Assembly: GCA_030698405.1 (NCBI GenBank)
Contig: JAUYMU010000059.1
Coordinates: forward strand, 1 to 64,000
Length of the DNA stretch: 64,000 nt
Source: Bacteroidota bacterium
Lineage (GTDB): Bacteria; Bacteroidota; Bacteroidia; Bacteroidales; Prolixibacteraceae
Reading direction: 5' to 3'
A model generated the notes under the pieces. That model made no database searches. It saw nothing but the letters and a program-made list of their open reading frames with translations, and was not told the DNA's origin. Shown in pieces: positions 46,812 to 56,612 of the stretch (positions are counted from its first letter, which is position 1; each line of letters starts with the position of its first letter). A program made the position numbers and the translations under genes.

Positions 46812-49800
46812 TTAAAATTTAAGATTAACACCAACCATATAAGTTCTTGGACTTGGGTAATAACCTAAGTCAATACCTGATACCCAACTTTTATCGTAAC
46901 CATATCCAATTTCAGGATCCATTCCTGAATAACTGGTAAATGTGTATAGGTTCTGGGCTGTTACAAAAATACGTGCCTGTCCAAACGGAATATTGCTGAA
47001 ATGCTTTTTGAAGTCGTAACCCAATGTAAGGTTCTGAATTTTCAGATAATCGCCATCTTCAATGTAGATATCAGAAATATTCTGCCAGTTGGTATGGCTG
47101 CCTGAAGTCAGACGTGGCAATTTATTGGAAGTACCTTCACCGGTCCAGCGACCAAAAATTTCAGTCGTGTAGTTTTGTAGCGGTGAATCGGCAAATGAAC
47201 GGTATGATTTGGCAATCTGTTGTCCGAATGCTCCAGTTCCCGTGATATTTAAATCAAAACCCTTGTATTCGAAATTCAGATTTAATCCCAGGGTAAAGTC
47301 AGGATGCGGATTGCCAATCATTGTACGGTCGTCTTCTGTAATCGTACCGCTGGCGTCAGTATCCACAAAGATAAGGTCACCAGGTTGTGCGCCAGCATAT
47401 CTGGCAGGAGTGTTGTTTACCTGTTCCCAGTTCTGGAATACTCCGGCTGTTTTGTAGCCATAAAAATATCCGATAGGAAACCCTTCCTGTGCACGGTACA
47501 TTTCTGTTGTACCCTGACTTAATACGTTTCCATCGCCGTGAATAATGCCTTCCGCATTTGCAATACGTGTTACTTTGTTTACATTGTGGGCTAAATTTAC
47601 CGAGGCGCCATATTTCAGTTCACCTGCTTTGTCATTCCAGTTCAATGCAATTTCAAAACCTTTGTTTTCGATATCGCCACCGTTCACATAAGGAGCATTC
47701 AATCCCCAAACCGCTGGAATCGGAGCCAATACAAGCCAATCTTTCGTGGTTTTCTTGTACCAGTCGAAAGTCAGGCCTAATCGTGAATTCAGAAAACGGG
47801 CATCAAAACCAAGGTTCAACTGTTCAGAAGTTTCCCATTTTACATCCGGATTGGCTAAAATATCAGCATATCCACCCACTGTTTGTGTTAACTTGTCAGG
47901 GGCAAAATAGTAGCCATTGCTGGTATCAAATGCGATGGTAGAAAGATACTGGAAGTTATCAATGGCAGCATTGCCATTCTGACCCCAGCTGGCACGAAGT
48001 TTCATGAAATCCATCCACTTTTCAGTCGATTCCATAAACGATTCGTTGGTGATTACCCAACCGGCAGACATTGACGGGAAATAACCCCAACGGTTTCCGG
48101 GTGCGAAGTTCGATGAACCATCGGCACGCATGGTGAAAGAAGCCATATAAGTTTCTTTGTAGTTGTAGTTGGCACGTCCGAAGAATGAAGCCAGAGAACC
48201 CGATCCCCAGGGAGAACCGCCAGCTCCACGCTGTGCAAGTACTGTTGGTTTAGTATTGTCAACCCATGCATTGTCAAACAAGCCCGGAAACATAGAATTG
48301 TTTCCACTTGCATTGACGTTTGAACCCATTCCCCATTTTTCAACCGATTGACCAACCAAAACATCGAACTGATGATCGTCGGCAACCATGAATTTATAGG
48401 CAAGTGTGTTATCCAATGTTATATTATGTCCTGAACTTGCATTTTGATAGACATTGTCCATCGTTACATTTGTGTTGTTTGACAAGTGACGGATTCCATC
48501 ATATGAACGGTAAGAGGATGCGGTCATCTTGTAACCAAACTGAGATCTGAAAACCAAATTCTGAATTGGTTGGATTTCAGTATAAGCACTTGTCTGAAGC
48601 GCATAGTTTTGGGAAAGGTTCAATCCCCAGTTTGAAAGAGCAGTTCCTGCAAGCGGATTGCCTGTATTGCCATCAAAGTTCCAGCCATTATCTCGCTTGT
48701 CATCAAAGTCATAGAAGTTGCCATCAGCATCGTAGGCAGGGAGCAACGGATTTCCAACCAACAGGTTGTGGATCGAATTGCCATAGATGTTGCCAATTGC
48801 AATACCTGATTTGGTGCTTGAATTATAATTCAGCGTCTGACCAATTTTGATTACATCAAAGTCTTTTGCTTTGAGCAATACATGATCTGAATTGATACGG
48901 GCAGTATAACGTTCATATTCAGACTGAACTGGTTTTCCAAGAATACCGTCCTGTGAAGTATATGAAAATCCCAAAGCAAATTTCGACTGATCGTTTCCAC
49001 CTGACAGGTTAAACGAATGATTTTGTGTTGGAGCAGCTTCGTTGTATGCCTCTTTCATCCAGTTTGTTCCCTGCCATGAACCATCCATAACCGAGTTATA
49101 GAGGGCTTCAGGAAGAAGGTTTGCCCAGTCGTAAGTAGGATTCGCTTCATTGAAACGGGTTTCATCCATCATCGACATGTATTCTTTGGCATTCAGTAAA
49201 GCAGGCATTTTGGCTGCATATTGAGCGCCATAGTAACCATCATAAGTAAGCTGAAGTTTTCCGGCTTTACCTTTTTTTGTTGTTACCAAAACTACACCAT
49301 TGGCAGCACGTGCACCGTAAATTGCTGCCGAAGCTGCATCCTTCAATACGTCGATGGATTCAATGTCTGATGTATTCAATGCATTGATATCTCCACCAGC
49401 CACACCATCTATAACATATAGCGGAGATGATGAACCAATGGTACCCAAACCACGGATGGTCACTTTAAAGCCTTCACCCGGCTGACCTGAGCTCTGTGTG
49501 ATCTGAACTCCGGGAGTCTGGCTCTGCAAAGCGCCCAAGGCACTTACCGAACTCATTTTCTGAAGGTCGTCGCCGCCCACCTGAATCGTAGCGCCAGTGG
49601 TTAGTTTCTTTTTCTGAACACCGTAACCAATTGCTACAACTTCATCAATATCAAATGATTCTACGTCCATTACAACATTGACAGTTGTTTGATTACCCAC
49701 TTGTACTTCCTGTAATTTCATTCCAATGAACGAAAATTGCAGAGTTGCATTTTCAGGAACATTCGAAACGGAATAGTTCCCATTGCCATCAGTAATGTTT

Positions 49801-50282
49801 CCGTTGGTGGTACCTTTTACTACAACCGAAACACCCGGAACCGTTGCTCCTGAAGCATCGGTTACTTTACCTGTAACCGTTTTGCTTTGTTGCTGCTGTG
49901 TTGAATTTTGCTTCAAATCCGCTCGGGAAAGCAATATATGCCGGTCGTTGATTGAATACTTCACTCCGGCTCCTTCAAAAAGAATTGGAAGTGTCTGTTC
50001 AATACTCTTGCCTTTTATCGCAATACTCACCTTGCGGTTAATATCGATGTATTCGGCACTGTAAGCGAAACGGAATTCGCTTTGTTTCTCAATAGCTTCC
50101 ATAACATCTACCACACGGGCGTCCTGGAAGTTCAGGCTGAGTTTGGTTGACTGGCTGTAAAGGCTGGCCGAAACCTGCATCAGACCCACAAAAAGAAAAA
50201 GGAACGTAAGTCGCATAATTCTAAAGAATTTTTTGTTCCAGTTCCGGGGCATCAAACCTCGGATACTCGATTTTTTTTTCAT
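46812..50282 (-). CDS. SusC/RagA-family TonB-dependent transporter with STN domain, second system
   Basis: This 1156-residue outer-membrane transporter has a signal anchor and an STN domain (about 45-120; LSLNFQDARVVDVMEAIEK). The carboxypeptidase-regulatory-like domain reads VTGKVTDASGATVPGVSVV; the TonB-box-like DEVVAIGYGVQKK, the plug (VIDGVAGGD; DAASAAIYGARAANGVVLVTT) and a barrel ending TYMVGVNLKF follow. It differs strongly from the xylan SusC in the barrel. The STN domain and the upstream fecR/sigma genes show transport-coupled induction. Its substrate is not evident from neighbours. Confidence 0.95.
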   Translation of the reverse strand: MKKKSSIRGLMPRNWNKKFFRIMRLTFLFLFVGLMQVSASLYSQSTKLSLNFQDARVVDVMEAIEKQSEFRFAYSAEYIDINRKVSIAIKGKSIEQTLPILFEGAGVKYSINDRHILLSRADLKQNSTQQQQSKTVTGKVTDASGATVPGVSVVVKGTTNGNITDGNGNYSVSNVPENATLQFSFIGMKLQEVQVGNQTTVNVVMDVESFDIDEVVAIGYGVQKKKLTTGATIQVGGDDLQKMSSVSALGALQSQTPGVQITQSSGQPGEGFKVTIRGLGTIGSSSPLYVIDGVAGGDINALNTSDIESIDVLKDAASAAIYGARAANGVVLVTTKKGKAGKLQLTYDGYYGAQYAAKMPALLNAKEYMSMMDETRFNEANPTYDWANLLPEALYNSVMDGSWQGTNWMKEAYNEAAPTQNHSFNLSGGNDQSKFALGFSYTSQDGILGKPVQSEYERYTARINSDHVLLKAKDFDVIKIGQTLNYNSSTKSGIAIGNIYGNSIHNLLVGNPLLPAYDADGNFYDFDDKRDNGWNFDGNTGNPLAGTALSNWGLNLSQNYALQTSAYTEIQPIQNLVFRSQFGYKMTASSYRSYDGIRHLSNNTNVTMDNVYQNASSGHNITLDNTLAYKFMVADDHQFDVLVGQSVEKWGMGSNVNASGNNSMFPGLFDNAWVDNTKPTVLAQRGAGGSPWGSGSLASFFGRANYNYKETYMASFTMRADGSSNFAPGNRWGYFPSMSAGWVITNESFMESTEKWMDFMKLRASWGQNGNAAIDNFQYLSTIAFDTSNGYYFAPDKLTQTVGGYADILANPDVKWETSEQLNLGFDARFLNSRLGLTFDWYKKTTKDWLVLAPIPAVWGLNAPYVNGGDIENKGFEIALNWNDKAGELKYGASVNLAHNVNKVTRIANAEGIIHGDGNVLSQGTTEMYRAQEGFPIGYFYGYKTAGVFQNWEQVNNTPARYAGAQPGDLIFVDTDASGTITEDDRTMIGNPHPDFTLGLNLNFEYKGFDLNITGTGAFGQQIAKSYRSFADSPLQNYTTEIFGRWTGEGTSNKLPRLTSGSHTNWQNISDIYIEDGDYLKIQNLTLGYDFKKHFSNIPFGQARIFVTAQNLYTFTSYSGMDPEIGYGYDKSWVSGIDLGYYPSPRTYMVGVNLKF

Positions 50283-50337
50283 AGTTTTGAATGAATTTGT
50301 TATTAAAAAGTTTCATCATTAATTTGATGGGCATTTG

Positions 50338-50370
50338 ACCGGGGAGCGTTGCTGCGCTTTCCGGTTTTTT
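50338..50370 (+). terminator. Plus-strand terminator-like hairpin between fecR and the second susC
   Basis: ACCGGGGAGCG (50338-50348) pairs with CGCTTTCCGGT (50355-50365) with two G-U pairs on the plus strand, followed by a T-run to 50370. Read on the minus strand these become A-C mismatches. Upstream on the plus strand TAGTTTTG (50282-50289) matches TAnnTTTG, which would give an RNA of about 75 nucleotides covering the susC leader. The same arrangement occurs before the xylan susC. Confidence 0.55.
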
Positions 50371-50374
50371 ATTT

Positions 50375-51370
50375 TTAGTTCAATGGTTTCTTGTGGTATT
50401 TTAATTCAATCACATTGTCGTGTTGAATGGCATCAACGGGAGTGATTTTTTCAATCAGGCTCAGTATGCTGCTTAAATTTTCGTTCTTGATGGTGAAGGT
50501 AAATGGAAGATTTTTTATTTGATCATCGACCACGAATTTTTGGTTGTACCGCTTTTCAAGCTTAATGACCAACTCGCTCAAAGGTAAATTATAAATGTTT
50601 ATCAATCCGTCTTTCCACGATGTATAAAGTACAGTATTAACATTTGAAAGGGTAAGTTCTCTTTTGTCTTTATTGAAATTGGCCAATTCGCCAGGCTTCA
50701 TTTCTTGCCTGAAATTCGAATTGGAAGTTGATGTTAATTCTACTTTTCCTTTCTCCAGTACAACCTGAATGAAGTTTTCTTCGGAATAAGCCATCACGCT
50801 GAATTCGGTGCCCAACACTTTCACCTGTAAATCCGAACTGCTCACAATCATTGGCAACTCAGCATTTTCATAAGCTTTAAAAAATGCTTCACCATTCAAT
50901 TCGATCTCACGATTTGTGGCCGAAAATTGGTTGTTGTAACGGATGGCCGATCCTGAATTGATCCAGACAACCGAACTGTCGGGCAATACCACTTTCGAAA
51001 TCTGGCCGAAATCGGCAGCTACCGTTGTGTAAACCAGTTGTTGATCTGTAGGTTTTGATTGGGTGAAGAAGTAAAGCAGCGATGGCACTGAAATTAACAG
51101 AACAAAAATGGCAGCATACCTGAAAAAACTGAGTGTTCTCCGGGTACGGTGTAAATCTGATTGCATCCGACCGAACAGAATATTCTGAACATTGTTCCAA
51201 TCCGCTTGAAATTCTGCGGGTATTTTTTTATCCCGGATTTCGCTTTTCCATTCGCTTTTAATTGCCTGGAATTCATTTAAGTTATGATCCTCCCGGATCC
51301 AATACAGCAATTCTTTTTGTTCCTTTTCAGAACTTTCCCCCGAAAGGTATTTCTTGATTTTTAATTTCAT
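50375..51370 (-). CDS. FecR-family anti-sigma factor, second system
   Basis: This 331-residue protein has an N-terminal sigma-binding region and a membrane helix near 83-105 (FRYAAIFVLLISVPSLLYFF). The FecR domain reads LPDSSVVWINSGSAIRYNNQF and REIELNGEAFFKAYENAELP, and the C-terminal part ends FVVDDQIKNLPFTFTIKNENL. It should transmit the SusC signal to the sigma factor encoded 227 bases upstream. That gap (51371-51597) holds only low-complexity TTTCAAGT and GGATATTG-type repeats and possibly a separate promoter. Confidence 0.94.
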   Translation of the reverse strand: MKLKIKKYLSGESSEKEQKELLYWIREDHNLNEFQAIKSEWKSEIRDKKIPAEFQADWNNVQNILFGRMQSDLHRTRRTLSFFRYAAIFVLLISVPSLLYFFTQSKPTDQQLVYTTVAADFGQISKVVLPDSSVVWINSGSAIRYNNQFSATNREIELNGEAFFKAYENAELPMIVSSSDLQVKVLGTEFSVMAYSEENFIQVVLEKGKVELTSTSNSNFRQEMKPGELANFNKDKRELTLSNVNTVLYTSWKDGLINIYNLPLSELVIKLEKRYNQKFVVDDQIKNLPFTFTIKNENLSSILSLIEKITPVDAIQHDNVIELKYHKKPLN

Positions 51371-51597
51371 TCATTGAGTTGTTTCATGAGGAGTACACGG
51401 AAATAATAAAAACCCTACCCTGAAACCTGAAAAAGTTTCAAGTTTCAAGTTCAAAGTTTCAAGTCTGTCTTTGGATATTGGGTATTGGAAGTTGGATATT
51501 GATTATTTGTTTTTTAGTTGCTTCATGACCTTCGAAGTCACGTTTACTTTCCTGTTTCTTGTTTCTTATTTGATATTCCTTATTTTTTATTTTGAAT

Positions 51598-52191
51598 TTA
51601 TTTCAGCAGCATTGTAATCATAACTGCCATAAGCGGGAATTTAAGCAGCATTTCCTTACGGATTTGTTCTTTGGCCTGATGAAGGTGTTTCTCAACCGCT
51701 TTTACTGAAATGCCCAACTCGTCGGCTACGTCCTTGTTTTTTTTGCCTTCAAGTTTTGATTTGGTGAATACAATTTTCCGTTTTTCAGGCAATTTATCGA
51801 CCGATTCGCGGATCGCCACAATTAGCTGTTCTTCAAGGATTGATTCTTCTTTGCCGATAAAGTCGAGTTGAAAAAGGTGCTGGAGTTCATTTTCACCAAC
51901 CGAATCAATTTCCGTTTCGGGTTTGTGTAGTTTTTTATCACGAAGGTAATTCAGGCATCTGTTCCGGAGCATCACAAACAACAAACTTTCAACCGATTGT
52001 GTGGTTTTGATGGAGGATCGTTTTTCCCATAACTTTATGAAACACTCCTGAACCAGATCGTTTGCCTGTTCCTGTTCATGAATGAAAAGCCTGCAATAAC
52101 CCAGCATACGCGGAAAAGTTTGTTTGAACAACTCCTCGTAGGCCGCAGGATTTCCCTCTTTTAACTTTATATTTAGTTGAAAATTTTCCAC
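51598..52191 (-). CDS. ECF RNA polymerase sigma factor, second system
   Basis: This 197-residue sigma factor has region 2 (LFKQTFPRMLGYCRLFI; LVQECFIKLWEKRSSI) and region 4 (LPEKRKIVFTKSKLEGKKNKDVADELGISVKAVEKHL). A hydrophobic tail LMAVMITMLL is present, as in the other sigma factor of the window. It heads the second operon and is divergent from the sugar dehydrogenase gene at 52350. It presumably directs transcription of the second susC and the downstream cargo. Confidence 0.95.
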   Translation of the reverse strand: MENFQLNIKLKEGNPAAYEELFKQTFPRMLGYCRLFIHEQEQANDLVQECFIKLWEKRSSIKTTQSVESLLFVMLRNRCLNYLRDKKLHKPETEIDSVGENELQHLFQLDFIGKEESILEEQLIVAIRESVDKLPEKRKIVFTKSKLEGKKNKDVADELGISVKAVEKHLHQAKEQIRKEMLLKFPLMAVMITMLLK

Positions 52192-52349
52192 TATCTACAA
52201 AGGAAAATGAATTTTCGGTCACAAAACACTATTGTCCGATAAAAATTTCCCCACCAATCATTACCTCGTTGAGGTTAAACTTTTACTAACCTGCAACAAT
52301 TCGCCGGGTTTACTGTTCTAAAGCCATCAACAATAAAATCTATCCAACT

Positions 52350-53771
52350 ATGAAACCATTTGTTATTCTTGGCTTTTCACTATTCCTATTGGCTGGTTTA
52401 TTCCTTATTTTTCAGGGATCAGCACCGTCCGGATCAGAAAATCATTCAGTTGCCCTTTCGGCTCAACCTTCGGCTCAGGATAATTTCCTGAAGTATTGCG
52501 CCGGTTGCCATGGTATGAAAATGGAACGTTTTGCCGGAAATACCTGGGAAGCTTATAGCGCCGGAAATGATCTGAGTCCGGTCATTAAATTCGGGATTCC
52601 GGTTCTGGGAATGCCTTCGTTCGAAAAAGCTTTTTCGGATGCTGAAATGAAAGCCATTTCAAACTACATTTTAACCGAAATGAAAAGCAAAAAGGAAACT
52701 CCGGCACTTACAAAATTCCCTGCCGTTGTGCGTTCCAAACATCAGGCATTCCGCATCGACACAGTTGCCAAAGGGTTGGATGTTCCCTGGGGAATCGCAT
52801 TTTTACCTGATGGTGACATGCTGGTAACCGAGCGCAGTGGACAGTTGTTCCGATTCAGCGATGGCAAATTAAAAGCAATCATTTCAGGAGTTCCTGAAGT
52901 AATGGCTCAGGGACAAGGTGGTTTGATGGATATAATTCTGCATCCGGATTACAAAAAGAATGGATGGATTTATATTTCGTATTCGCAAAAGGCGCCTGAT
53001 GGAAAAGGTGGGAATACTGCAATTTTCAGGTCAAAATTAAAGGATGACAAATTGGTGGAGCAGCAGGAATTGTTTAAGGCCATGCCAAATACAAACTCAG
53101 GCGTACATTTCGGATGTCGGATGGTTTTCGACGACAAGGGCTATTTGTACTTTTCGGTTGGCGAACGTGGTAATAAGGAAAATGCACAAACCTTGACCAA
53201 TCATTGTGGTAAAATTCACCGCATTTTTGACGATGGTCGCATTCCACCTGATAACCCATTCGTAAAAACTACCGGAGCCATGCCAACCATCTATTCTTAT
53301 GGTCACCGCAATCCGCAGGGGATTGACATTCATCCGGAAAACCGCCGTATTTACAATAACGAACATGGCCCGCGGGGTGGCGATGAAATAAATCTGGTGG
53401 GCAAAGGAAAGAATTACGGCTGGCCGGAAATTACTTTCGGGATCAATTATGATGGAACAATTATCACCAAAGATACAGCCAGAGAAGGTATGGAACAGCC
53501 TGTATTCCAGTGGACACCATCGATTGGTCCAAGCAGCATGAAATTTGTTGTTGGCGATAAATATCCGGGATGGAAAGGCGATATCCTGAACGGATCGCTA
53601 AGTTTTAAATACCTTGAACGTGTTCGTCTTGAAAATGGAAAAGTTACCGGGCAGGAAAAATTGCTCGAAAATGCCGGCCGTGTTCGCCATGTGACCATGA
53701 GTCCCGACGGATATATATATGTTGCCATGGAAAGCCCCGGAACCATTGTCAAACTGGTGCCTGTGAAATAA
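52350..53771 (+). CDS. Cytochrome c-fused PQQ-dependent sugar dehydrogenase
   Basis: This 473-residue exported protein has a signal anchor (about 5-23) and a monohaem cytochrome domain (about 45-112; CAGCH with C50, C53, H54; probable axial Met91 in VLGMPSF). A soluble aldose-sugar-dehydrogenase propeller (about 125-473) follows with GLDVPWGIAFLPDGDMLVTER, QGGLMDIILHPDY, VHFGCRMVFDDKG and SYGHRNPQGI, including the His and Arg expected at the PQQ site. It would oxidise sugars such as xylose or other aldoses in the periplasm and pass electrons through its own haem. It is divergent from the second sigma gene and may belong functionally to either locus. Confidence 0.92.
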   Translation: MKPFVILGFSLFLLAGLFLIFQGSAPSGSENHSVALSAQPSAQDNFLKYCAGCHGMKMERFAGNTWEAYSAGNDLSPVIKFGIPVLGMPSFEKAFSDAEMKAISNYILTEMKSKKETPALTKFPAVVRSKHQAFRIDTVAKGLDVPWGIAFLPDGDMLVTERSGQLFRFSDGKLKAIISGVPEVMAQGQGGLMDIILHPDYKKNGWIYISYSQKAPDGKGGNTAIFRSKLKDDKLVEQQELFKAMPNTNSGVHFGCRMVFDDKGYLYFSVGERGNKENAQTLTNHCGKIHRIFDDGRIPPDNPFVKTTGAMPTIYSYGHRNPQGIDIHPENRRIYNNEHGPRGGDEINLVGKGKNYGWPEITFGINYDGTIITKDTAREGMEQPVFQWTPSIGPSSMKFVVGDKYPGWKGDILNGSLSFKYLERVRLENGKVTGQEKLLENAGRVRHVTMSPDGYIYVAMESPGTIVKLVPVK

Positions 53772-53790
53772 TTGAGGTCTATCCCAACTT

Positions 53791-53825
53791 TAATCCTGAC
53801 AGGTTTTCAAAACCTGTCAGGATTA
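53791..53825. terminator. Bidirectional terminator palindrome between convergent genes
   Basis: A perfect 17-base inverted repeat with a one-base centre (53791-53807 and 53809-53825) lies between the convergent dehydrogenase and helicase genes. The core CCTGACAGGTTTT with its mirror is a palindrome I have seen widely between Bacteroidota genes. It would act as a terminator on both strands. Confidence 0.8.
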
Positions 53826-53838
53826 ACAACAGGCATTA

Positions 53839-56493
53839 TTACACCGGAAGTTTAAATTTCATTACAATCTCTCCGGTTTCTTTATTTATTTCGACGGATT
53901 GACCGCTTAAACCGAGGTCTTTCCCAGTGGACATTTTGAACAGACCGGCAAGGAATTGCATACCGTTGTTCATCACTTGCTCAATTTCCTGCGCTTTTTC
54001 TTCTGCAACTGTTTGTTGCGATGATGTTTGGGTTTCGATTACAGTTTCAGGAATATTTTCAATTGCTTCTTCTGAAAGGTCGATTTCATCCGGTTCAGGC
54101 AATTTCTCTGTTACATTTTCGGCAGTATTTACAGAGGTGACTACCTTTTCCAGATCATCCTCCAACGCAATTTTTTCCGATTCAGCAATAAACTCTTCGA
54201 GTTGCTGGATGAATTGCGAACGGCCCTTGCTTGAGAAATCGACATAATTGGTTGTACTCGAACTGTCGAGTACGCCATCAAAAAGGTTTTGCTTGATCAA
54301 CAATCCGGAAGCAATTTGTTGTTCGATCGAATTGCGGGTAATGAAATTAAAAATGGTGAGCTTATTGCTTTTTTGCCCCAGACGGTCGATCCGGCCAATG
54401 CGCTGGTTCTTTTTGGCGGGGTTCCACGGAAGCTCAAAATTGATCAGGGTATCGGCTACCTGAAGGTTGAGCCCGGATCCTCCGGCTTCGGTAGATAGGA
54501 AAATCTTGCAATGGGAGTTGGTTTCAAATTTCCTGATAAGCTCGCCACGCAGTTTCACCGGGACGGAACCGTTGAGTTCGGCAAACCCGATGTTATTCTC
54601 TCGCAACATCTTGCCAATCAGCTTGTGGACTTTTACCCATTCTGAAAAAATGATGATTTTCCGGTCAGAATTCGGGACATCCAATTTTTCGAGAAGGATG
54701 TATTTTAGTTCTTCCAATTTGGGCGATTCGTTGGTTTCTTCATCGATCAGGTAGGTCGAGTCGCACACCATTCTCATGCTGGCCAGCAACAATTGTAATT
54801 TTTGTAAGTCGTACGGGGTGAGGAACTTTTTCCTGATAATGCTGGCTATCCCTTTTGAGTACGAAGCATGGTAGTCGGCTTGCAGGGGCGAAAGGTTGAC
54901 AGGGATATTGGTTTGTTGCACATTGGGCAACTGATCGAGTACCTTTCGTTTTTCGCGCCTGATCAGGATTTGCCCAAGCTTTCGGTGGAGCTGTTGCAGG
55001 TTGTAATAGCCATTTATTTTGTCGCGGCGTTCGGGGTCGAACAGGCAATGCTGGTAAGAAAATTCCCAGAGCGGGCCAAAAAATTGTGGATCAATGATGC
55101 TGACAATCGAAAAAATATCGATCAGCCGGTTTTCGATAGGCGTACCGGTTATGATCAAAACATGCTTGGAATCAAGTCGTTTGATCGAGGCTGCTGTTTT
55201 TGTTTCATAGTTTTTGGCCCGCTGCGCTTCATCCAGAACGAGCAGGTCAATCCCCGCTTTATTGATGGCCAGCTGGTCGCGCAGGATGGTTTCGTAGTTG
55301 ACGATGAAAAACAAGTGTTCGGTGTCGCGGTACTGTTTTTCACGTTCATCCGGAAACCCTTCTACAATCAGGGCTTTTTCTTCGCTGAATTTTTCAATTT
55401 CTTTTTTCCACTGGACTTTAAGCGAAGCCGGGCAAACGACCAATACTTTTTTGAACCCGAATATCTGCTTTTTAAGCACGGCAGTCCCGATGGCCTGAAT
55501 CGTTTTTCCCAAACCCATTTCATCTGCAATGATAGCCGCTTTACGGAACAAGGCGAATTCAATCCCTTCTTTCTGATAATTGTATAATTCGGCATTGATG
55601 TCGGAAAAGTCGGGCTTCCAGTTTTGCCGTAATTTTTCGAGCATGTCCTGTTCAAAAGCCGATTCCACTTTCTCGCGCACTTCGGGCCGGATATGGATCA
55701 TTGGAAAATCAGCCGATTCTTCAAAAAAGCCCAGAAAGCCTTTCAATTCTTCGTCCTCGATAAATGTGGCCTTTTTGAAATATCGGGAAATCAGTAATTG
55801 TTCGTCGATTGGTAGCGGGTGGGGGAAGAACCAGCTTATTTTGTAGTTGTTCCGAGGGTCACAAAAAACCTCGACAAACGGGCAGGTTTTATCCAATTGG
55901 GCAAAAAGCGCCTTGTTATCTTTCAATTGCTGAAAGGCAAACATGATGTGCTTGGTGGTGCCTAATTTGTTGAGGCGCGAATCCATGCTGTCGCTATAGC
56001 CGGTTTCATTTTCGAAGTCGCGCAAAAAGATTTTGTACTTTACGCCGTTTTCGTTGGTCAGAAAATGGTCGCCGTATATGTTCGCGGCCCATTTTATGCG
56101 GTATTTTGCCTTATCAGCTTTCATGCGGCGTTCCTGCATCACCCGTTTGATCATTCCTTCGCGGGTGTATTTTTTATGCTCTACCGGTTCTTTGTGGTCG
56201 AGGAACCGCAGTTCGTTCTCAATTTCGAGCAGGCATGCATACGAAACCCGTTCCCAACCCGAACGTTCGCCATTTATCGAAGGTATTAAATCCTCATCTT
56301 CAATATCAAGCGAACATTCCTTCGGAGACTTGGAATCCGCAGAATCTGCAATTAACTCAAAGCGGACTGCCGATTGCGAAAGCACCTGGCAATCGTTGTT
56401 GTTGAACATGATTTCGCCCAAAGCCAGCTCTGGCTTTGCAAGGATATTTTGAAGTTTGTCTTTTTGTTTTTGGATCAGTTTCTGAAGTTCCAT
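53839..56493 (-). CDS. SNF2-family DEAD/DEAH-box helicase
   Basis: This protein of about 884 residues has an N-terminal region of about 300 residues without a recognised domain. The SNF2 ATPase follows: DEMGLGKTIQAIG near 321-333, LDEAQRAKNYETK near 418, TGTPIENR, and the C-terminal helicase half with FLSTEAGGSGLNLQ and the arginine finger QRIGRIDRLGQ near 700. The last 170 residues are acidic and Glu-rich. The start at 56493 (MELQKLIQKQ) is preferred to one at 56574, whose extra residues look untranslated. Bacterial SNF2 proteins remodel RNA polymerase or DNA complexes, and some belong to defence systems. No methylase or nuclease partner adjoins this one. Confidence 0.92.
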   Translation of the reverse strand: MELQKLIQKQKDKLQNILAKPELALGEIMFNNNDCQVLSQSAVRFELIADSADSKSPKECSLDIEDEDLIPSINGERSGWERVSYACLLEIENELRFLDHKEPVEHKKYTREGMIKRVMQERRMKADKAKYRIKWAANIYGDHFLTNENGVKYKIFLRDFENETGYSDSMDSRLNKLGTTKHIMFAFQQLKDNKALFAQLDKTCPFVEVFCDPRNNYKISWFFPHPLPIDEQLLISRYFKKATFIEDEELKGFLGFFEESADFPMIHIRPEVREKVESAFEQDMLEKLRQNWKPDFSDINAELYNYQKEGIEFALFRKAAIIADEMGLGKTIQAIGTAVLKKQIFGFKKVLVVCPASLKVQWKKEIEKFSEEKALIVEGFPDEREKQYRDTEHLFFIVNYETILRDQLAINKAGIDLLVLDEAQRAKNYETKTAASIKRLDSKHVLIITGTPIENRLIDIFSIVSIIDPQFFGPLWEFSYQHCLFDPERRDKINGYYNLQQLHRKLGQILIRREKRKVLDQLPNVQQTNIPVNLSPLQADYHASYSKGIASIIRKKFLTPYDLQKLQLLLASMRMVCDSTYLIDEETNESPKLEELKYILLEKLDVPNSDRKIIIFSEWVKVHKLIGKMLRENNIGFAELNGSVPVKLRGELIRKFETNSHCKIFLSTEAGGSGLNLQVADTLINFELPWNPAKKNQRIGRIDRLGQKSNKLTIFNFITRNSIEQQIASGLLIKQNLFDGVLDSSSTTNYVDFSSKGRSQFIQQLEEFIAESEKIALEDDLEKVVTSVNTAENVTEKLPEPDEIDLSEEAIENIPETVIETQTSSQQTVAEEKAQEIEQVMNNGMQFLAGLFKMSTGKDLGLSGQSVEINKETGEIVMKFKLPV

Positions 56494-56612
56494 GAAATTA
56501 TAGGGTATTTGAGTGAATTTTTGAAGTGATAAAAATAGAAAAAAGAGCGTTACGAATCTTCTTTTTTGCTCCAATTATGCTTTTTCCAGGTTTTGTAATT
56601 TAATTTGTTTTT

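Noticed and set aside
51420-51500. TTTCAAGT and GGATATTG strings as a sigma-factor operator
   Set aside because: They look like low-complexity intergenic sequence with irregular spacing and no match near the other sigma/fecR pair.
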